Source: Bacteroidales bacterium (GTDB taxonomy: Bacteria; Bacteroidota; Bacteroidia; Bacteroidales; UBA932). Taken from it: a stretch of DNA of 50,730 nucleotides. The notes beneath the pieces are model-generated. The model searched no databases. It had not been told where the DNA came from and saw only the letters and a list, made by a program, of their open reading frames with translations. The translations under genes and the position numbers were made by a program. Position 1 is the first letter of the stretch. The number at the start of each line of letters is the position of its first letter. Shown in pieces: positions 33,420 to 42,754 of this stretch. The stretch covers positions 1-50,730 of the forward strand of contig JAFZOU010000026.1 of the NCBI GenBank assembly GCA_017550525.1. The letters are read 5' to 3'.

Positions 33420-34682
33420 ATGTACGCCCTTGCCGACTGCAACAATTTTTTCGCCTCCTGCGAAAGGGTTTTCCGTCCGGAACTGAACGGAAAACCCGTG
33501 ATTGTGCTGTCAAACAACGACGGCTGCGCCATAGCCCGCAGCAACGAGGCCAAGGCCCTTGGCATCAAGATGGGAGACCCCTTTTTCAAGATAAAACCAA
33601 TCATTGAGAGAAACAACGTAGCGGTGTTCTCCTCAAACTTTGCCCTCTACGGAGATATGTCGGCCCGTGTTCAGGAGGTCCTGAGGAGTTTTGCTCCGTC
33701 GGTGGAAGTTTACTCCATAGATGAGGCCTTCCTTGACCTCACCGGCGTAGATGCCGATTTCGACGCCCTTGCAAAGACCATCTCCCGTGAGTGCCGCCGC
33801 CTTACGGCAATCCCCGTATCGGTTGGTATCTCCCCTACCAAAACCCTTGCAAAGATAGCCTCCAAACTGTGCAAGAAATACCCTAAGCTCCAGGGCGGAT
33901 GTTTCATGCATCGGCCTCAGGACATAGAGAAAGTACTCCGGACTTTCCCCGTGGAAGACGTCTGGGGAATTGGCCGTCGGAGTGTGAAGAAACTGGCCGA
34001 TATGGGTATAAAAACCGCCTGGGACTATACCCAGCTACAGGAAACCACCGTCCGTAAACTCTTCAACCTCCCTGGATTCCGCACATGGAAGGAACTGAGG
34101 GGAATCCCCTGCATCGAGTTTGAAGACATGATAGAGCCCAAGCAGAGCATCTGCATCTCCCGCAGTTTTGCCCATGAGGTAACAACCGTTGAAGAATTCA
34201 CTGAACAGATTGCCACCTTTGCTTCCCGTGCAACTCAAAAACTCCGCGCCCAGAACACCCTTGCAACGGAGATGGCCGTCTTTGCCATGACCAACCGCTT
34301 CAAGGAAGCTCTCCCCCAGACAAGCGGCGGCCTCTACACGGTTTTCCCGGACGGAGTGGCCGACTACAGGACTATTGTCTCGGCCGCCATAAAGACTGCC
34401 AGGAGCCTCTTCCGACCAGGCTTCGGATACAAGAAAGCCGGCGTGGTCTTCACCAAAATCATCCCCGCAGAGGGGGCATCGACCTCCATCTGGGCCGATA
34501 CAGCTGCGCAGGAGCGCGATGAAAACCTCTCCAAGGTACTTGACTCCATCCACAAGAGTTTTGGCCACGGTGCCCTTCTCTGGGGCGCCCAGGGAGACGG
34601 CCAGTTCCACATGGCCCAGGAGCACCGCTCCCCCCACTACACCACCCTCTGGAGCGACATTCCTTCGGTTACGGTAAAATAG
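33420..34682 (+). CDS. umuC: UmuC-like Y-family DNA polymerase
   Basis: 420 residues. Palm motifs are ALADCNNFFASCERVF (first metal Asp) and VYSIDEAFLDLTG (Asp-Glu pair), with fingers residues in PVIVLSNNDGCAIARS; thumb and little finger follow, with FRTWKELRG and KQSICISRSFAHEV, and the C-terminal part expected for UmuC rather than DinB. It is the translesion polymerase V subunit. Immediately downstream is a hairpin; the convergent XRE gene ends 49 bp away. Confidence 0.93.
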   Translation: MYALADCNNFFASCERVFRPELNGKPVIVLSNNDGCAIARSNEAKALGIKMGDPFFKIKPIIERNNVAVFSSNFALYGDMSARVQEVLRSFAPSVEVYSIDEAFLDLTGVDADFDALAKTISRECRRLTAIPVSVGISPTKTLAKIASKLCKKYPKLQGGCFMHRPQDIEKVLRTFPVEDVWGIGRRSVKKLADMGIKTAWDYTQLQETTVRKLFNLPGFRTWKELRGIPCIEFEDMIEPKQSICISRSFAHEVTTVEEFTEQIATFASRATQKLRAQNTLATEMAVFAMTNRFKEALPQTSGGLYTVFPDGVADYRTIVSAAIKTARSLFRPGFGYKKAGVVFTKIIPAEGASTSIWADTAAQERDENLSKVLDSIHKSFGHGALLWGAQGDGQFHMAQEHRSPHYTTLWSDIPSVTVK

Positions 34683-34714
34683 AACAGGCCCCCGGAAACG
34701 GGAGCCTATTCTAT
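34679..34714. terminator. Hairpin after umuC
   Basis: 16-nt arms (34679-34694 with 34699-34714) with two mismatches and a GAAA loop, starting at the umuC stop. No long T tract follows, so it may be a weak or bidirectional terminator. Confidence 0.45.
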
Positions 34715-34730
34715 CTATGATTATCACCGG

Positions 34731-34937
34731 CTAATCCGGTTTATACTCCAGCAGGTCCCCTGGCTGGCAGTCCAGGGCCTTGCAGAGGGCGTCCATGGTG
34801 GACAGCCTCACGGCCTTGGCCTTGCCGGTCTTGAGGATGGAGAGGTTGGCTGGGGTTATGCCAACCTTCTCTGCCAGCTCACCGGAAGACATCTTCCGGC
34901 GGGCAAGCATGACATCTATATTAGTGATGATGGGCAT
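34731..34937 (-). CDS. XRE-family helix-turn-helix regulator (Cro/CI type)
   Basis: 68 residues, one HTH domain: MLARRKMSSGELAEKVGITP, ANLSILKTGKAKAVRLSTMD, ALCKALDCQPGDLLEY. The recognition helix is around TPANLSILKTG. The size and sequence are like the small YozG-type regulators (single-domain DNA binders). It starts on the last base of the flotillin gene's stop codon, so it is co-transcribed with the NfeD-flotillin pair and may control them; that link is inferred. Confidence 0.88.
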   Translation of the reverse strand: MPIITNIDVMLARRKMSSGELAEKVGITPANLSILKTGKAKAVRLSTMDALCKALDCQPGDLLEYKPD

Positions 34938-36304
34938 TACTCCTCCTTCTCTGGTTGAGCCTGCTCTTCCGGCTTACCCTTCAGGTATGAGGGAAGTTCC
35001 ATACCGGCCATCTTGAAGAGGTCCTGGAGCGGAGGTACGGACTGCATCATACCGGAAATGAAGTTGGAAGTGGCGGTTTTGCCGTTGGCGTTTGAACCGG
35101 TATCCCATACGGTCACCTTGTCAATGTTGATGCCCTTTACGGCCTCTACCTGGGTCTTGACAAGTTCAGGGAGTTTATCGGCAATCATCATCAGGACGGC
35201 CTTCTGGGCGTCACCTTCAGCGGCGCCAACAAGGTTGCGGAAACCTTCGGCCTGCTTGTTCAGGACCTCCTGGATACCGCGTGCCTGGGCGTCCATCCTT
35301 GCGAAGATAGCGTCTGCTTCACCCTTAGCTTTGCGGCGGATCTGCTCTGCTTCTGCCTCGGCCTCGATGATCTTCTTCTGCTTGTCAATCTCTGCGGCAA
35401 CAACGATGTTGGCCTTCTGGGTAGCCTGTTCACGTTCTGCACGTGCAAGTTCAGCGTCACGCTCACTCTGGTAGGCTTCCTCCAGAGCCTTAGCGGCCTG
35501 AACCTTTTCTGCGGCTACTGCAAGGCGGTCTGCCTCAGCGGTCTTCTGACGCCTCAGGGCATCGGAATTTGCAATCTCGATGCGGGCGTTGTTCTCACCC
35601 TTGACGGCGTCTGCGTCTGCAGCAGCAACGTTCACACGGGTGTCTTTATCGGCATTTGCCTTACCGGTTTCACCGTAACGGTTCTGCTCTGCGACGCTCT
35701 TCTTTGCGTCGTTGATGGCCTTAGCGGCGGCTTCCTTACCAAGGGCCTCGATGTAGCCGGACTCGTCGCGGATATCGGTAACGTTCACGTTGATGAGTTT
35801 GAGGCCGATCTTACGGAGTTCTGCTTCAACGTTTGCGGAAACGCTTGCAAGGAATTTGTCGCGGTCGGCGTTGATTTCCTCGATGTCCATGGTTGCAATC
35901 ACAAGACGGAGCTGACCGAAGAGGATATCCGTGGCGATGCTCTGGATGCTGTCTGTGGAGAGGCCAAGGAGACGCTCTGCGGCGTTTGTCATGACCTCCT
36001 GCTCCGTGGAGATACCCACGGTGAAGCGGCAGGGAACGTCTACGCGGATATTCTGCTTGGAGAGGGCGTTTGTGAGGTTGCATTCGATGGAGATGGGCTT
36101 GAGGTCCAGATATGCGTAATCCTGGAACACGGGCCAGATGAATGCTGCGCCGCCGTGTACGCAACGGGCCGATGAAGAGCGGCCGGTTTTACCGTAAATT
36201 ACCAGAATCTTGTCTGAGGGGCAGCGCCTGTAGCGCCTGAGGATAGCGGCCAGCGTCACGAAGAGCACGGCCACAAGGATGAGGATAAGGGTAAGTGTAG
36301 GCAT
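34937..36304 (-). CDS. Flotillin-like SPFH protein
   Basis: 455 residues. One N-terminal membrane segment (LTLILILVAVLFVTLAAIL) is followed by the SPFH domain (residues about 30-200; KILVIYGKTG, RVDVPCRFTVGISTEQEVMT, NVNVTDIRDESGYIEALGKE) and a long Ala/Glu/Lys-rich coiled coil (about 200-360) with repeated EAE-type heptads. This is the FloA/FloT/YqiK class that forms membrane microdomain scaffolds. The upstream NfeD-like gene (4 bp away) is its usual partner. Confidence 0.9.
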   Translation of the reverse strand: MPTLTLILILVAVLFVTLAAILRRYRRCPSDKILVIYGKTGRSSSARCVHGGAAFIWPVFQDYAYLDLKPISIECNLTNALSKQNIRVDVPCRFTVGISTEQEVMTNAAERLLGLSTDSIQSIATDILFGQLRLVIATMDIEEINADRDKFLASVSANVEAELRKIGLKLINVNVTDIRDESGYIEALGKEAAAKAINDAKKSVAEQNRYGETGKANADKDTRVNVAAADADAVKGENNARIEIANSDALRRQKTAEADRLAVAAEKVQAAKALEEAYQSERDAELARAEREQATQKANIVVAAEIDKQKKIIEAEAEAEQIRRKAKGEADAIFARMDAQARGIQEVLNKQAEGFRNLVGAAEGDAQKAVLMMIADKLPELVKTQVEAVKGINIDKVTVWDTGSNANGKTATSNFISGMMQSVPPLQDLFKMAGMELPSYLKGKPEEQAQPEKEE

Positions 36305-36307
36305 GAT

Positions 36308-36901
36308 TTATACGGTATAAGTGTTAATGTCTTCTACTAAAAGGGTGTTGGAATCAATTACATCCACAACGCGGATGGGAGTGCCGGTTTTTAGGGCAGA
36401 TTCTCCCTCATAAACTGCGTCATACTCACGTACGGCGCCGGAGATGGTGATCTGGACCTTCCCCTTTCCCGCGCGTGCGCCGGGGATAGTAAGGTAAACG
36501 GTGCCTTCTGCGCCGGCCGCAGACTTCTCAAGGTTGATGTTACCACTCTGCTGCATGCCTGCAAGCCATTTGAAGAGGTACATCACGCCAGCAACCAGGG
36601 CCACGCCTATGATGACGGACACCAGGATAAGCACCGGCCAGGACGGGATGGAGGGCTGCAGGAGGATTGCACTCCAGCCAAAGCCCAGGATAAAGTTCAC
36701 GAAGTTGCGGAAGCTGTACAGGCTGGCGCCGTCCATTGACATATCGGCATCACCGTCAATGTCAAAGTCTGCGCTGGCGTCTGCGTCTGCGCCCACAAAA
36801 GTGAGGATACTTTGAATGATGAAAATCAGGGTAGCGGCAAGTGTTGCCACCCAGAGGATCTTCATAACCGGGGTAAGACCGGCCCACCATAATGTGATCA
36901 T
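36308..36901 (-). CDS. NfeD-like membrane protein with OB fold
   Basis: 197 residues: membrane segments near residues 13-35, 65-85 and 88-110, then a C-terminal OB-fold domain (about 130-195) with GAEGTVYLTIPGARAGKGKV and TPIRVVDVIDSNTLLVEDI. The NfeDb class, without the ClpP-like protease part, pairs with flotillins. A short acidic loop (ADADASADFDIDGDADMSMD) follows the first segment. Promoter and an inverted repeat lie just upstream. Confidence 0.85.
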   Translation of the reverse strand: MITLWWAGLTPVMKILWVATLAATLIFIIQSILTFVGADADASADFDIDGDADMSMDGASLYSFRNFVNFILGFGWSAILLQPSIPSWPVLILVSVIIGVALVAGVMYLFKWLAGMQQSGNINLEKSAAGAEGTVYLTIPGARAGKGKVQITISGAVREYDAVYEGESALKTGTPIRVVDVIDSNTLLVEDINTYTV

Positions 36902-36904
36902 TGT

Positions 36905-36928
36905 GCAAAAGATTTTGGTTTCTTTTGC
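36905..36928. promoter_or_regulatory. Inverted repeat in the nfeD leader, possible operator
   Basis: GCAAAAGA and TCTTTTGC, perfect 8-bp arms around 8 bp, between the promoter element and the ATG at 36901. It could be the binding site of the XRE protein encoded at the end of this operon, or an mRNA hairpin. Confidence 0.4.
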
Positions 36929-36935
36929 AAATATA
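36928..36935 (-). promoter_or_regulatory. Promoter -7 element TATATTTG (minus) for nfeD-flotillin-XRE
   Basis: TAnnTTTG on the minus strand, 26 nt before the ATG at 36901. Confidence 0.6.
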
Positions 36936-36977
36936 GTAATTATTTATTGAATTGCAATAAAAAATTATAAAATTTTC

Positions 36978-39863
36978 CTAAAAACCGAAAATTTCTGTCA
37001 GGGGAACTATCTGGACGGGGCCGAGGGTCTTGAGATAGGCCATATCTATGTCCTTGGTGTCACAGAGAATGGAGTAATTGTAGGTGCGGCCGGCAATCCA
37101 TTTGGCGTGGGTGGCCTTAAGATCATCCATAGTGAGGTTCCCTACCTTTTCAAAGAGGAGTTTCTCACGGGGCTCGGTGAGTCCAAGTTCCTGGGCCTGG
37201 AGGTAACTGTAGAGCACCTGCTCCCCTATCACGCGCTGGGTGCGGAGTTTCCCAAGGATAGCGGCCTTTGCAATTTCCAGGTTCTCAGGGGCCTCGGGTA
37301 GGGTTTCAATAATCTCCTCAAAGCCTTCAACAGCCTTACGGAGTTTGTCGTTCTGGGAAGCGATGAAAGCGCGGAATGAGTAGGTATCGGCCTTGAATGC
37401 GGGCTCTGAGAGCCATGCACCGGCGCCGTAGGCAAGGGCGCGGGATTCCCTCATCTCCTGGAACACTATGGCGTTCATGCCGCCGCCGTAGTACTCGTTG
37501 AAAAGCTCAATGTATGGAGCCTCCTCCAGGGAGAAGCCTTCTCCGCGGTCCGAGTACTGCACGTAGTTGAACTGGCGGGAATCATAATGTGTCACATACA
37601 CCTTTGTGGAGGGTGTGAGGCGCTTCACTGGATGAGTTTTCTCAAGGGGCTCAAGGTCTTCCGTGGGATGATACTTTGAAAGCATATCCTTAACCTCATT
37701 GAGGGAAGCGGGACCGTAATATAATATTGTATGCTGCTTTTCTAGGAGCTCTTCCAGGGATTCAAGGACGTCTTCAGATTCCAGGGCCGATACAGCCGCG
37801 TTAGTGAGAGTTCCGGCCTTGATATACTCCGGACCGTAGGTGAGATAATTCTGGAGAGCGCTGCTGCAGGCCCTCTGGTTCTTCTTTGAGTCTTCGCGGG
37901 AGCGGAGGATATCGGCCTTGAGCTCTGAAAGGATATCTTCATCAGGTTGCACGTTACGGAGCTGATACTCCAGCGCTTCAAGGGCGGCGGGCAGATTCTC
38001 CGAAAGGCCCGTGAGGGAGATTGCGGTTGTATTTCCTCCAACCCTCGGAGTAGCGCTGCAGGCAAGGCCGTAAAGAGTCATGGCAAAGTCCTCTGCGCTG
38101 TATTTGTCAGATCCAAGATAGGAGAAATAATCGGCGGCTATGGAGAGTACCGGGTCATTGTCCGATCCGCGGTCGTAGCGGAAGGCAAGGGAGGCAATGT
38201 CGTTCCTCTCGTTTTTCTTGTACAGAAGCCTCAGGCAGTCAAAATCGGCCACGGTCATGTCCTTTTCATAGTCCACGAAGACTGGCTCAATGGGAGCGGG
38301 CTCCGCAGCTGCAATCTCTGCAAGGAATGCGCTCTGCTTGTCCCTGTTGGTGTAGATGGGAGTAATCTTGGGAGCGTCTATCTTCTTTATGCTCTTATCC
38401 TCTCCAAGGTGCTTGAAAACAACGGCATAGCCGTCCTCAGGGAGATATTTATTGGCCCAGGCCACAACATCTTCCTTTGAAACCTTACTCATCCTGTCAA
38501 GTTTTCCGGCCTCCCATTTCCAGGAAGTGCCGTTGATGAAGGAGTTCATAAAGAGGGTGGTGCGGTAGCGGTTGGACGTAAGGCCCTCCATGGCCGATAA
38601 TTTATAGTTTGCCTTCACGGCTTCAAGAAGCTCCTCTGAGAACTCACCCTTACGGAGTTTATCTACCTCCCCAAGGAGGAGATCAAGCACGTTCTGAAGG
38701 CTCTGGCCTTCCTTAGGCATGCCCTCGGCAAGCAGCAGTCCCCAGTCCGAGCGGTTGTAATTAAAGAATCCGCCACCCAGGATGGCCTGGGACTGAAGGA
38801 GGTTGCGGTCCACAAGACCGGCCTTGCCATTGAAGAGAATCTCTCCTGCAATCTCAGAGATTTCGCTTTCCGGGAAAGACTCTCCGGGAGTGCGCCAGCC
38901 AAGCATGACAAACTCTGCATCATAGCCGTAAACATCCTTCACCTTGGGCTCAACGATGGGATCTTCAGGAGCAATGCTTCGCTCCGGGAGTTCAGGGTTA
39001 GGTTTCCACTCCCCGAAGTATTTCTTTATGGTCTTTACCATCTCATCCGGGTCAAAGTCTCCGGAGAGGCAGATGGCAACGTTGTTAGGAACATAATAGG
39101 TATCCTTCTGATGACGGATGGCGCGGAGTGAAGGATTCTTCAGGTGATCCTGCGTGCCGATAACGGTCTGGGTGCCGTAAGGATGGTGGACAAACAGCAT
39201 GCTGTCAAGGGCGTCTATGGCCTTTTCACCGTCATCGGTAAGACCCATGTTCTTTTCCTCATAAACGGCCTCAAGTTCCGTATGGAAACCACGGAAGACA
39301 CAGTTCATGAAACGGTCGGCCTGGATACGGGCCCAGTTCTCTACCTGATTAGAAGGAATCTCCTCAACGTAGCAGGTTACGTCGTTGGACGTGAATGCGT
39401 TGGAGCCTTCAGAGCCGATTATTGACATCAGTTTGTCATACTCATTGGGGATGGCAATCTTTGAAGCCTCCAGGCTCACGGAGTCTATCTGGTGATACAG
39501 AGCATCCCTATCGGCCTGATCCGTAAGAGTACGGTATACGTCGTACAGGGAATCTATCTGTGCCAGGAGCGGTTTTTCAGCCTCATAGTCCTGGGTACCG
39601 AACTGCTCCGTTCCCTTGAACATCATGTGCTCAAGATAGTGTGCAAGGCCTGTGTTGTCTGCGGGGTCATCCTTTCCTCCGGCGTGGACGGCGATGTAAG
39701 TCTGGATACGGGGTTCATCCTTATTCACGGACATATAAATCTTCAGTCCGTTGTCAAGGGTGCAGATTTTTGCCCCAAGGGGGTCTCCTTTTACGGTTTC
39801 ATAACGCGGACCGCAGCCTATGGCCGATATTGCCAGGATGGAAAGTAGAATCAGTTTCTTCAT
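36978..39863 (-). CDS. M16 family metallopeptidase lipoprotein
   Basis: 961 residues with a lipoprotein signal (MKKLILLSILAISAIGC). The inverted zinc motif HxxEH is in GLAHYLEHMMFKGTEQF, with the downstream Glu in ELEAVYEEKNMGL about 75 residues later. Two M16 halves are present (residues about 30-480 and 520-960), as in pitrilysin-type single-chain enzymes; the second half (AYGAGAWLSEPAFKADTYSF) is the non-catalytic partner. Such enzymes trim peptides inside a closed chamber. Envelope location follows from the lipobox. It stands alone, divergent from tyrS. Confidence 0.9.
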   Translation of the reverse strand: MKKLILLSILAISAIGCGPRYETVKGDPLGAKICTLDNGLKIYMSVNKDEPRIQTYIAVHAGGKDDPADNTGLAHYLEHMMFKGTEQFGTQDYEAEKPLLAQIDSLYDVYRTLTDQADRDALYHQIDSVSLEASKIAIPNEYDKLMSIIGSEGSNAFTSNDVTCYVEEIPSNQVENWARIQADRFMNCVFRGFHTELEAVYEEKNMGLTDDGEKAIDALDSMLFVHHPYGTQTVIGTQDHLKNPSLRAIRHQKDTYYVPNNVAICLSGDFDPDEMVKTIKKYFGEWKPNPELPERSIAPEDPIVEPKVKDVYGYDAEFVMLGWRTPGESFPESEISEIAGEILFNGKAGLVDRNLLQSQAILGGGFFNYNRSDWGLLLAEGMPKEGQSLQNVLDLLLGEVDKLRKGEFSEELLEAVKANYKLSAMEGLTSNRYRTTLFMNSFINGTSWKWEAGKLDRMSKVSKEDVVAWANKYLPEDGYAVVFKHLGEDKSIKKIDAPKITPIYTNRDKQSAFLAEIAAAEPAPIEPVFVDYEKDMTVADFDCLRLLYKKNERNDIASLAFRYDRGSDNDPVLSIAADYFSYLGSDKYSAEDFAMTLYGLACSATPRVGGNTTAISLTGLSENLPAALEALEYQLRNVQPDEDILSELKADILRSREDSKKNQRACSSALQNYLTYGPEYIKAGTLTNAAVSALESEDVLESLEELLEKQHTILYYGPASLNEVKDMLSKYHPTEDLEPLEKTHPVKRLTPSTKVYVTHYDSRQFNYVQYSDRGEGFSLEEAPYIELFNEYYGGGMNAIVFQEMRESRALAYGAGAWLSEPAFKADTYSFRAFIASQNDKLRKAVEGFEEIIETLPEAPENLEIAKAAILGKLRTQRVIGEQVLYSYLQAQELGLTEPREKLLFEKVGNLTMDDLKATHAKWIAGRTYNYSILCDTKDIDMAYLKTLGPVQIVPLTEIFGF

Positions 39864-39884
39864 TTGGAATCATTGTTTAACAAA

Positions 39885-39892
39885 CAAAAGTA
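39885..39892 (-). promoter_or_regulatory. Promoter -7 element TACTTTTG (minus) for M16 gene
   Basis: TAnnTTTG on the minus strand, 21 nt before the ATG at 39863. Confidence 0.5.
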
Positions 39893-39904
39893 CAAAAAAA
39901 TCTG

Positions 39905-39912
39905 TATCTTTG
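39905..39912 (+). promoter_or_regulatory. Promoter -7 element TATCTTTG for tyrS operon
   Basis: TAnnTTTG 21 nt before the tyrS ATG at 39934; the only clear promoter for the six genes to 45432. Confidence 0.6.
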
Positions 39913-39933
39913 TAAGTTATATCATTTTTACTT

Positions 39934-41220
39934 ATGAAGAATTTTGTAGAGGAGCTCAAATGGCGCGGCATGATCCAGGATATCATGCCCGGAACAGAAG
40001 AGAAACTTATGGAAGGCCCCCAGGCGGCTTACGTGGGCATAGACCCAACTGCAGACTCTCTGCATATCGGCCACCTTGTGAGCGTAATGATACTGAAGCA
40101 TTTCCAGAACTGCGGGCACAAGCCCTATGCCCTCGTTGGCGGCGCCACCGGTATGATCGGTGACCCTTCAATGAAAAGCGCGGAGAGAAATCTCCTTGAC
40201 GAGGAAACCCTCCGCCACAACGTAGAGGGCATCAAGGCACAGCTTTCCCGCTTCCTGGATTTTGATTCGGACGCCCCCAACAAGGCGGAACTTGTGAATA
40301 ACTACGACTGGATGAAGGATTACACCTTCATCAATTTCATCCGTGACATAGGAAAGCACATCACCGTAAACTATATGATGGCAAAGGACTCCGTGAAAAA
40401 GCGCCTGTCCCGCGATTCCTCAGAGGGTATGTCCTTCACGGAATTCTCCTACCAGCTTATGCAGGGCTACGATTTCTACTGGCTCTGGAAGAACAAGGGC
40501 TGCATCCTCCAGCTTGGCGGAAGTGACCAGTGGGGCAACATCACCACCGGTACGGAACTCATCCGCCGCATGGACGGAGGCCAGGCCTTCGCACTCACAT
40601 GCCCCCTTATCCGCAAGGCCGATGGAACAAAGTTCGGCAAAACGGAGAAAGGAAACATCTGGCTGGATCCGGAGCGCACTTCACCCTATGAGTTCTACCA
40701 GTTCTGGCTCAATGTGGCCGATAACGACGCAGAAAGTTACATCAAGATCTTCACCATGCTGGACCGTGAGACCATAGAGAGCCTCATCGCCCGCCACAGG
40801 GAGAACCCCGGTGCACGTGAACTCCAGAAGGTCCTCGCAGAGGAAGTAACCCGTATGTGCCACGGTCAGGAAGCACTTGACAACGCCATCGAGGCATCCC
40901 GTATGCTCTTCAGCGGCAACTCTGAGGCCCTCCGCAAGCTGGACGAGAGAACCTTCCTCTCCGTCTTCGGAGACGTCCCTTCCTTTGACCTCCCCAAGGC
41001 CGATCTCCCCGTGAACATAATGGACCTCCTTGCCGTCAAAACCGCCATCCTCCCCTCAAAGGGAGAAGCCCGCAAGATGATCCAGGGCGGCGGAATTGCC
41101 ATCAACAAGGACAAAGTCACGGATATCGCCGCAGAGGTAACTGAGGCCGATATAGTGAATGGTCACTACATCCTTGCCCAGAAGGGAAAGAAGAATTACT
41201 TTATCATCAATATCAAGTAA
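39934..41220 (+). CDS. tyrS: Tyrosyl-tRNA synthetase
   Basis: 428 residues of the bacterial TyrS type. The HIGH motif is in [12 protein letters not shown], and the KMSKS-equivalent is KFGKTEKGN, a known variant in this class; [13 protein letters not shown] and [12 protein letters not shown] are tyrosine-site signatures. The C-terminal S4 domain ([20 protein letters not shown]) binds the tRNA. It heads a tight run with rbfA and the LolC/E-like gene; its stop overlaps the rbfA start (TAATG). Confidence 0.96.
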   Translation: MKNFVEELKWRGMIQDIMPGTEEKLMEGPQAAYVGIDPTADSLHIGHLVSVMILKHFQNCGHKPYALVGGATGMIGDPSMKSAERNLLDEETLRHNVEGIKAQLSRFLDFDSDAPNKAELVNNYDWMKDYTFINFIRDIGKHITVNYMMAKDSVKKRLSRDSSEGMSFTEFSYQLMQGYDFYWLWKNKGCILQLGGSDQWGNITTGTELIRRMDGGQAFALTCPLIRKADGTKFGKTEKGNIWLDPERTSPYEFYQFWLNVADNDAESYIKIFTMLDRETIESLIARHRENPGARELQKVLAEEVTRMCHGQEALDNAIEASRMLFSGNSEALRKLDERTFLSVFGDVPSFDLPKADLPVNIMDLLAVKTAILPSKGEARKMIQGGGIAINKDKVTDIAAEVTEADIVNGHYILAQKGKKNYFIINIK

Positions 41221-41567
41221 TGGAAAAACCCGCAAGTACAAGGCAGCTGAAAGTTGCCAGAGAATTGCAGAAGGACCTTGCAGAGCTCATTCGCTCCAAG
41301 GGCATGGCCGCTTTCGGCGGCGCTATGGTTACGGTAAGTGAAGTCCGCGTAAGCCCGGACCTCTCCGTAGCCAAGGTCTTCGTGAGCATTTTCCCCTCTG
41401 AGAAGCAGGGTCCCGTGATGCAGATCCTTCAGGATAATAATAAAGCTCTCCGCGGAGAACTTGGGCATCTTGTTGCCAAACAGTTCAGGATTGTCCCGGA
41501 ACTTATTTTCATCCTGGACACCACCCTGGATTATGCAGAGCATATAGAGGAACTCCTTAAAAAGTGA
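41220..41567 (+). CDS. rbfA: Ribosome-binding factor A
   Basis: 115 residues with the KH-like fold of RbfA: RQLKVARELQKDLAELIRSK, VTVSEVRVSPDLSVAKVFVS, LGHLVAKQFRIVPELIFILD and the C-terminal DYAEHIEELLKK. It matures the 30S subunit by acting on helix 1 of 16S rRNA. It overlaps tyrS at the stop/start and the next gene by 4 bp (GTGA). Confidence 0.93.
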   Translation: MEKPASTRQLKVARELQKDLAELIRSKGMAAFGGAMVTVSEVRVSPDLSVAKVFVSIFPSEKQGPVMQILQDNNKALRGELGHLVAKQFRIVPELIFILDTTLDYAEHIEELLKK

Positions 41568-42754
41568 AGCTTCCGTTCATATTTGCCGTCCGGTATCTGT
41601 TTTCCCGGAAAAGCCATAACGTAATCAACATGATTTCGGGAATTGGCGTGGCAGGTATGGCAATCGGCACTGCGGCACTGGTAATCATTCTCTCCGTTTT
41701 CAACGGCTTCAATTCCCTTGTTGGACAGTCCCTGGAGGCGTCGGACCCCGATTTTGTGATTAGGCCCGCCTCCGGGAAATTTTTTGTCCCGGACAGTTCC
41801 GTCTTTGCCCCCATCCTTGAAGACAGCCGCATCCAAAGGCTTTCCAGCGTGCTGGAGGAGCAGGTTTTCCTCTCTTATGAAGGCCGCCAGAGCCTTGCAA
41901 GGGTAAAAGGCATTGATGAGGCCGCCCAGGAAGAATCACCTCTTCAGGAGAACATCATTGACGGAGCATGGATTTTCCACCGCGGAGCAATGTCCGCAGC
42001 GGTGGCGGGTGCGGCCCTGGCGCATAATATCGGCCTTAACCCGCGGTTTGTGACGCCCTTTGAAATCTATTACCCGTCCAGGAAGGAGAATATCTCCCTT
42101 GCAAATCCGCAGGCATCGCTGAGGAAGGTCAAGGCCCTCACGGGCGGAGTCATTTCCGTCAATTCCGAGATTGATTCCAAGCTCATGCTGGTGCCTATAG
42201 AGGCCATGAGGGAGCTTTTGGAACTTGAGACTGAGGTTTCATCCCTTGAGATCTGGGCTGTTCCCGGCACCGGGGATGCCCTTGAGAAGGAGCTTCAGGC
42301 CATAATCGGCCCGAACCTTAAAGTCCTCAACCGTTTCCGCCAGGAAGAATCCATCTACAAGATGATGAGGTACGAGAAACTTGCTATTTTCCTTATCCTC
42401 ATCTTTGTTGTTATTATAATTGCGTTCAACATCTACAGCTCCCTCAAGATGCTCATAATTGAGAAGGAGGCCGATATGGGCACTCTTCGCGCCATGGGCG
42501 CCCCGGACGGAATGATACGCCGTATCTTCCTCCTGGAAGGCTGGATGGTGTCCCTTCTGGGGATGATCATAGGGCTGATCATTGGGGTTTGCGTTGTCCT
42601 GATACAGCAGCGCTTTGGAATAATTGCCATGCCCGGGAATTTTGTTGTGGACGCATACCCTATATCACTAAAGATCACGGACCTTCTGTGGATTGCCGCA
42701 GGAGTATCCGTGATAGGTTATCTAATGGCTCTTTTACCATCAAGAAAGATATGA
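41564..42754 (+). CDS. LolC/LolE-like ABC transporter permease
   Basis: 396 residues, GTG start overlapping rbfA by 4 bp. Typical N-terminus FAVRYLFSRKSHNVINMISG followed by a membrane segment (GIGVAGMAIGTAALVIILSV), a large periplasmic domain (about 50-265), and three C-terminal segments (LAIFLILIFVVIIIAFNIYS; WMVSLLGMIIGLIIGVCVVL; WIAAGVSVIGYLMALLP) with the cytoplasmic coupling stretch MGTLRAMGAPDGMIRRIFLL. This is the permease that lifts lipoproteins from the inner membrane; the ATPase LolD is not in the window. In Bacteroidota it often sits after rbfA. Confidence 0.9.
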   Translation: MKLPFIFAVRYLFSRKSHNVINMISGIGVAGMAIGTAALVIILSVFNGFNSLVGQSLEASDPDFVIRPASGKFFVPDSSVFAPILEDSRIQRLSSVLEEQVFLSYEGRQSLARVKGIDEAAQEESPLQENIIDGAWIFHRGAMSAAVAGAALAHNIGLNPRFVTPFEIYYPSRKENISLANPQASLRKVKALTGGVISVNSEIDSKLMLVPIEAMRELLELETEVSSLEIWAVPGTGDALEKELQAIIGPNLKVLNRFRQEESIYKMMRYEKLAIFLILIFVVIIIAFNIYSSLKMLIIEKEADMGTLRAMGAPDGMIRRIFLLEGWMVSLLGMIIGLIIGVCVVLIQQRFGIIAMPGNFVVDAYPISLKITDLLWIAAGVSVIGYLMALLPSRKI

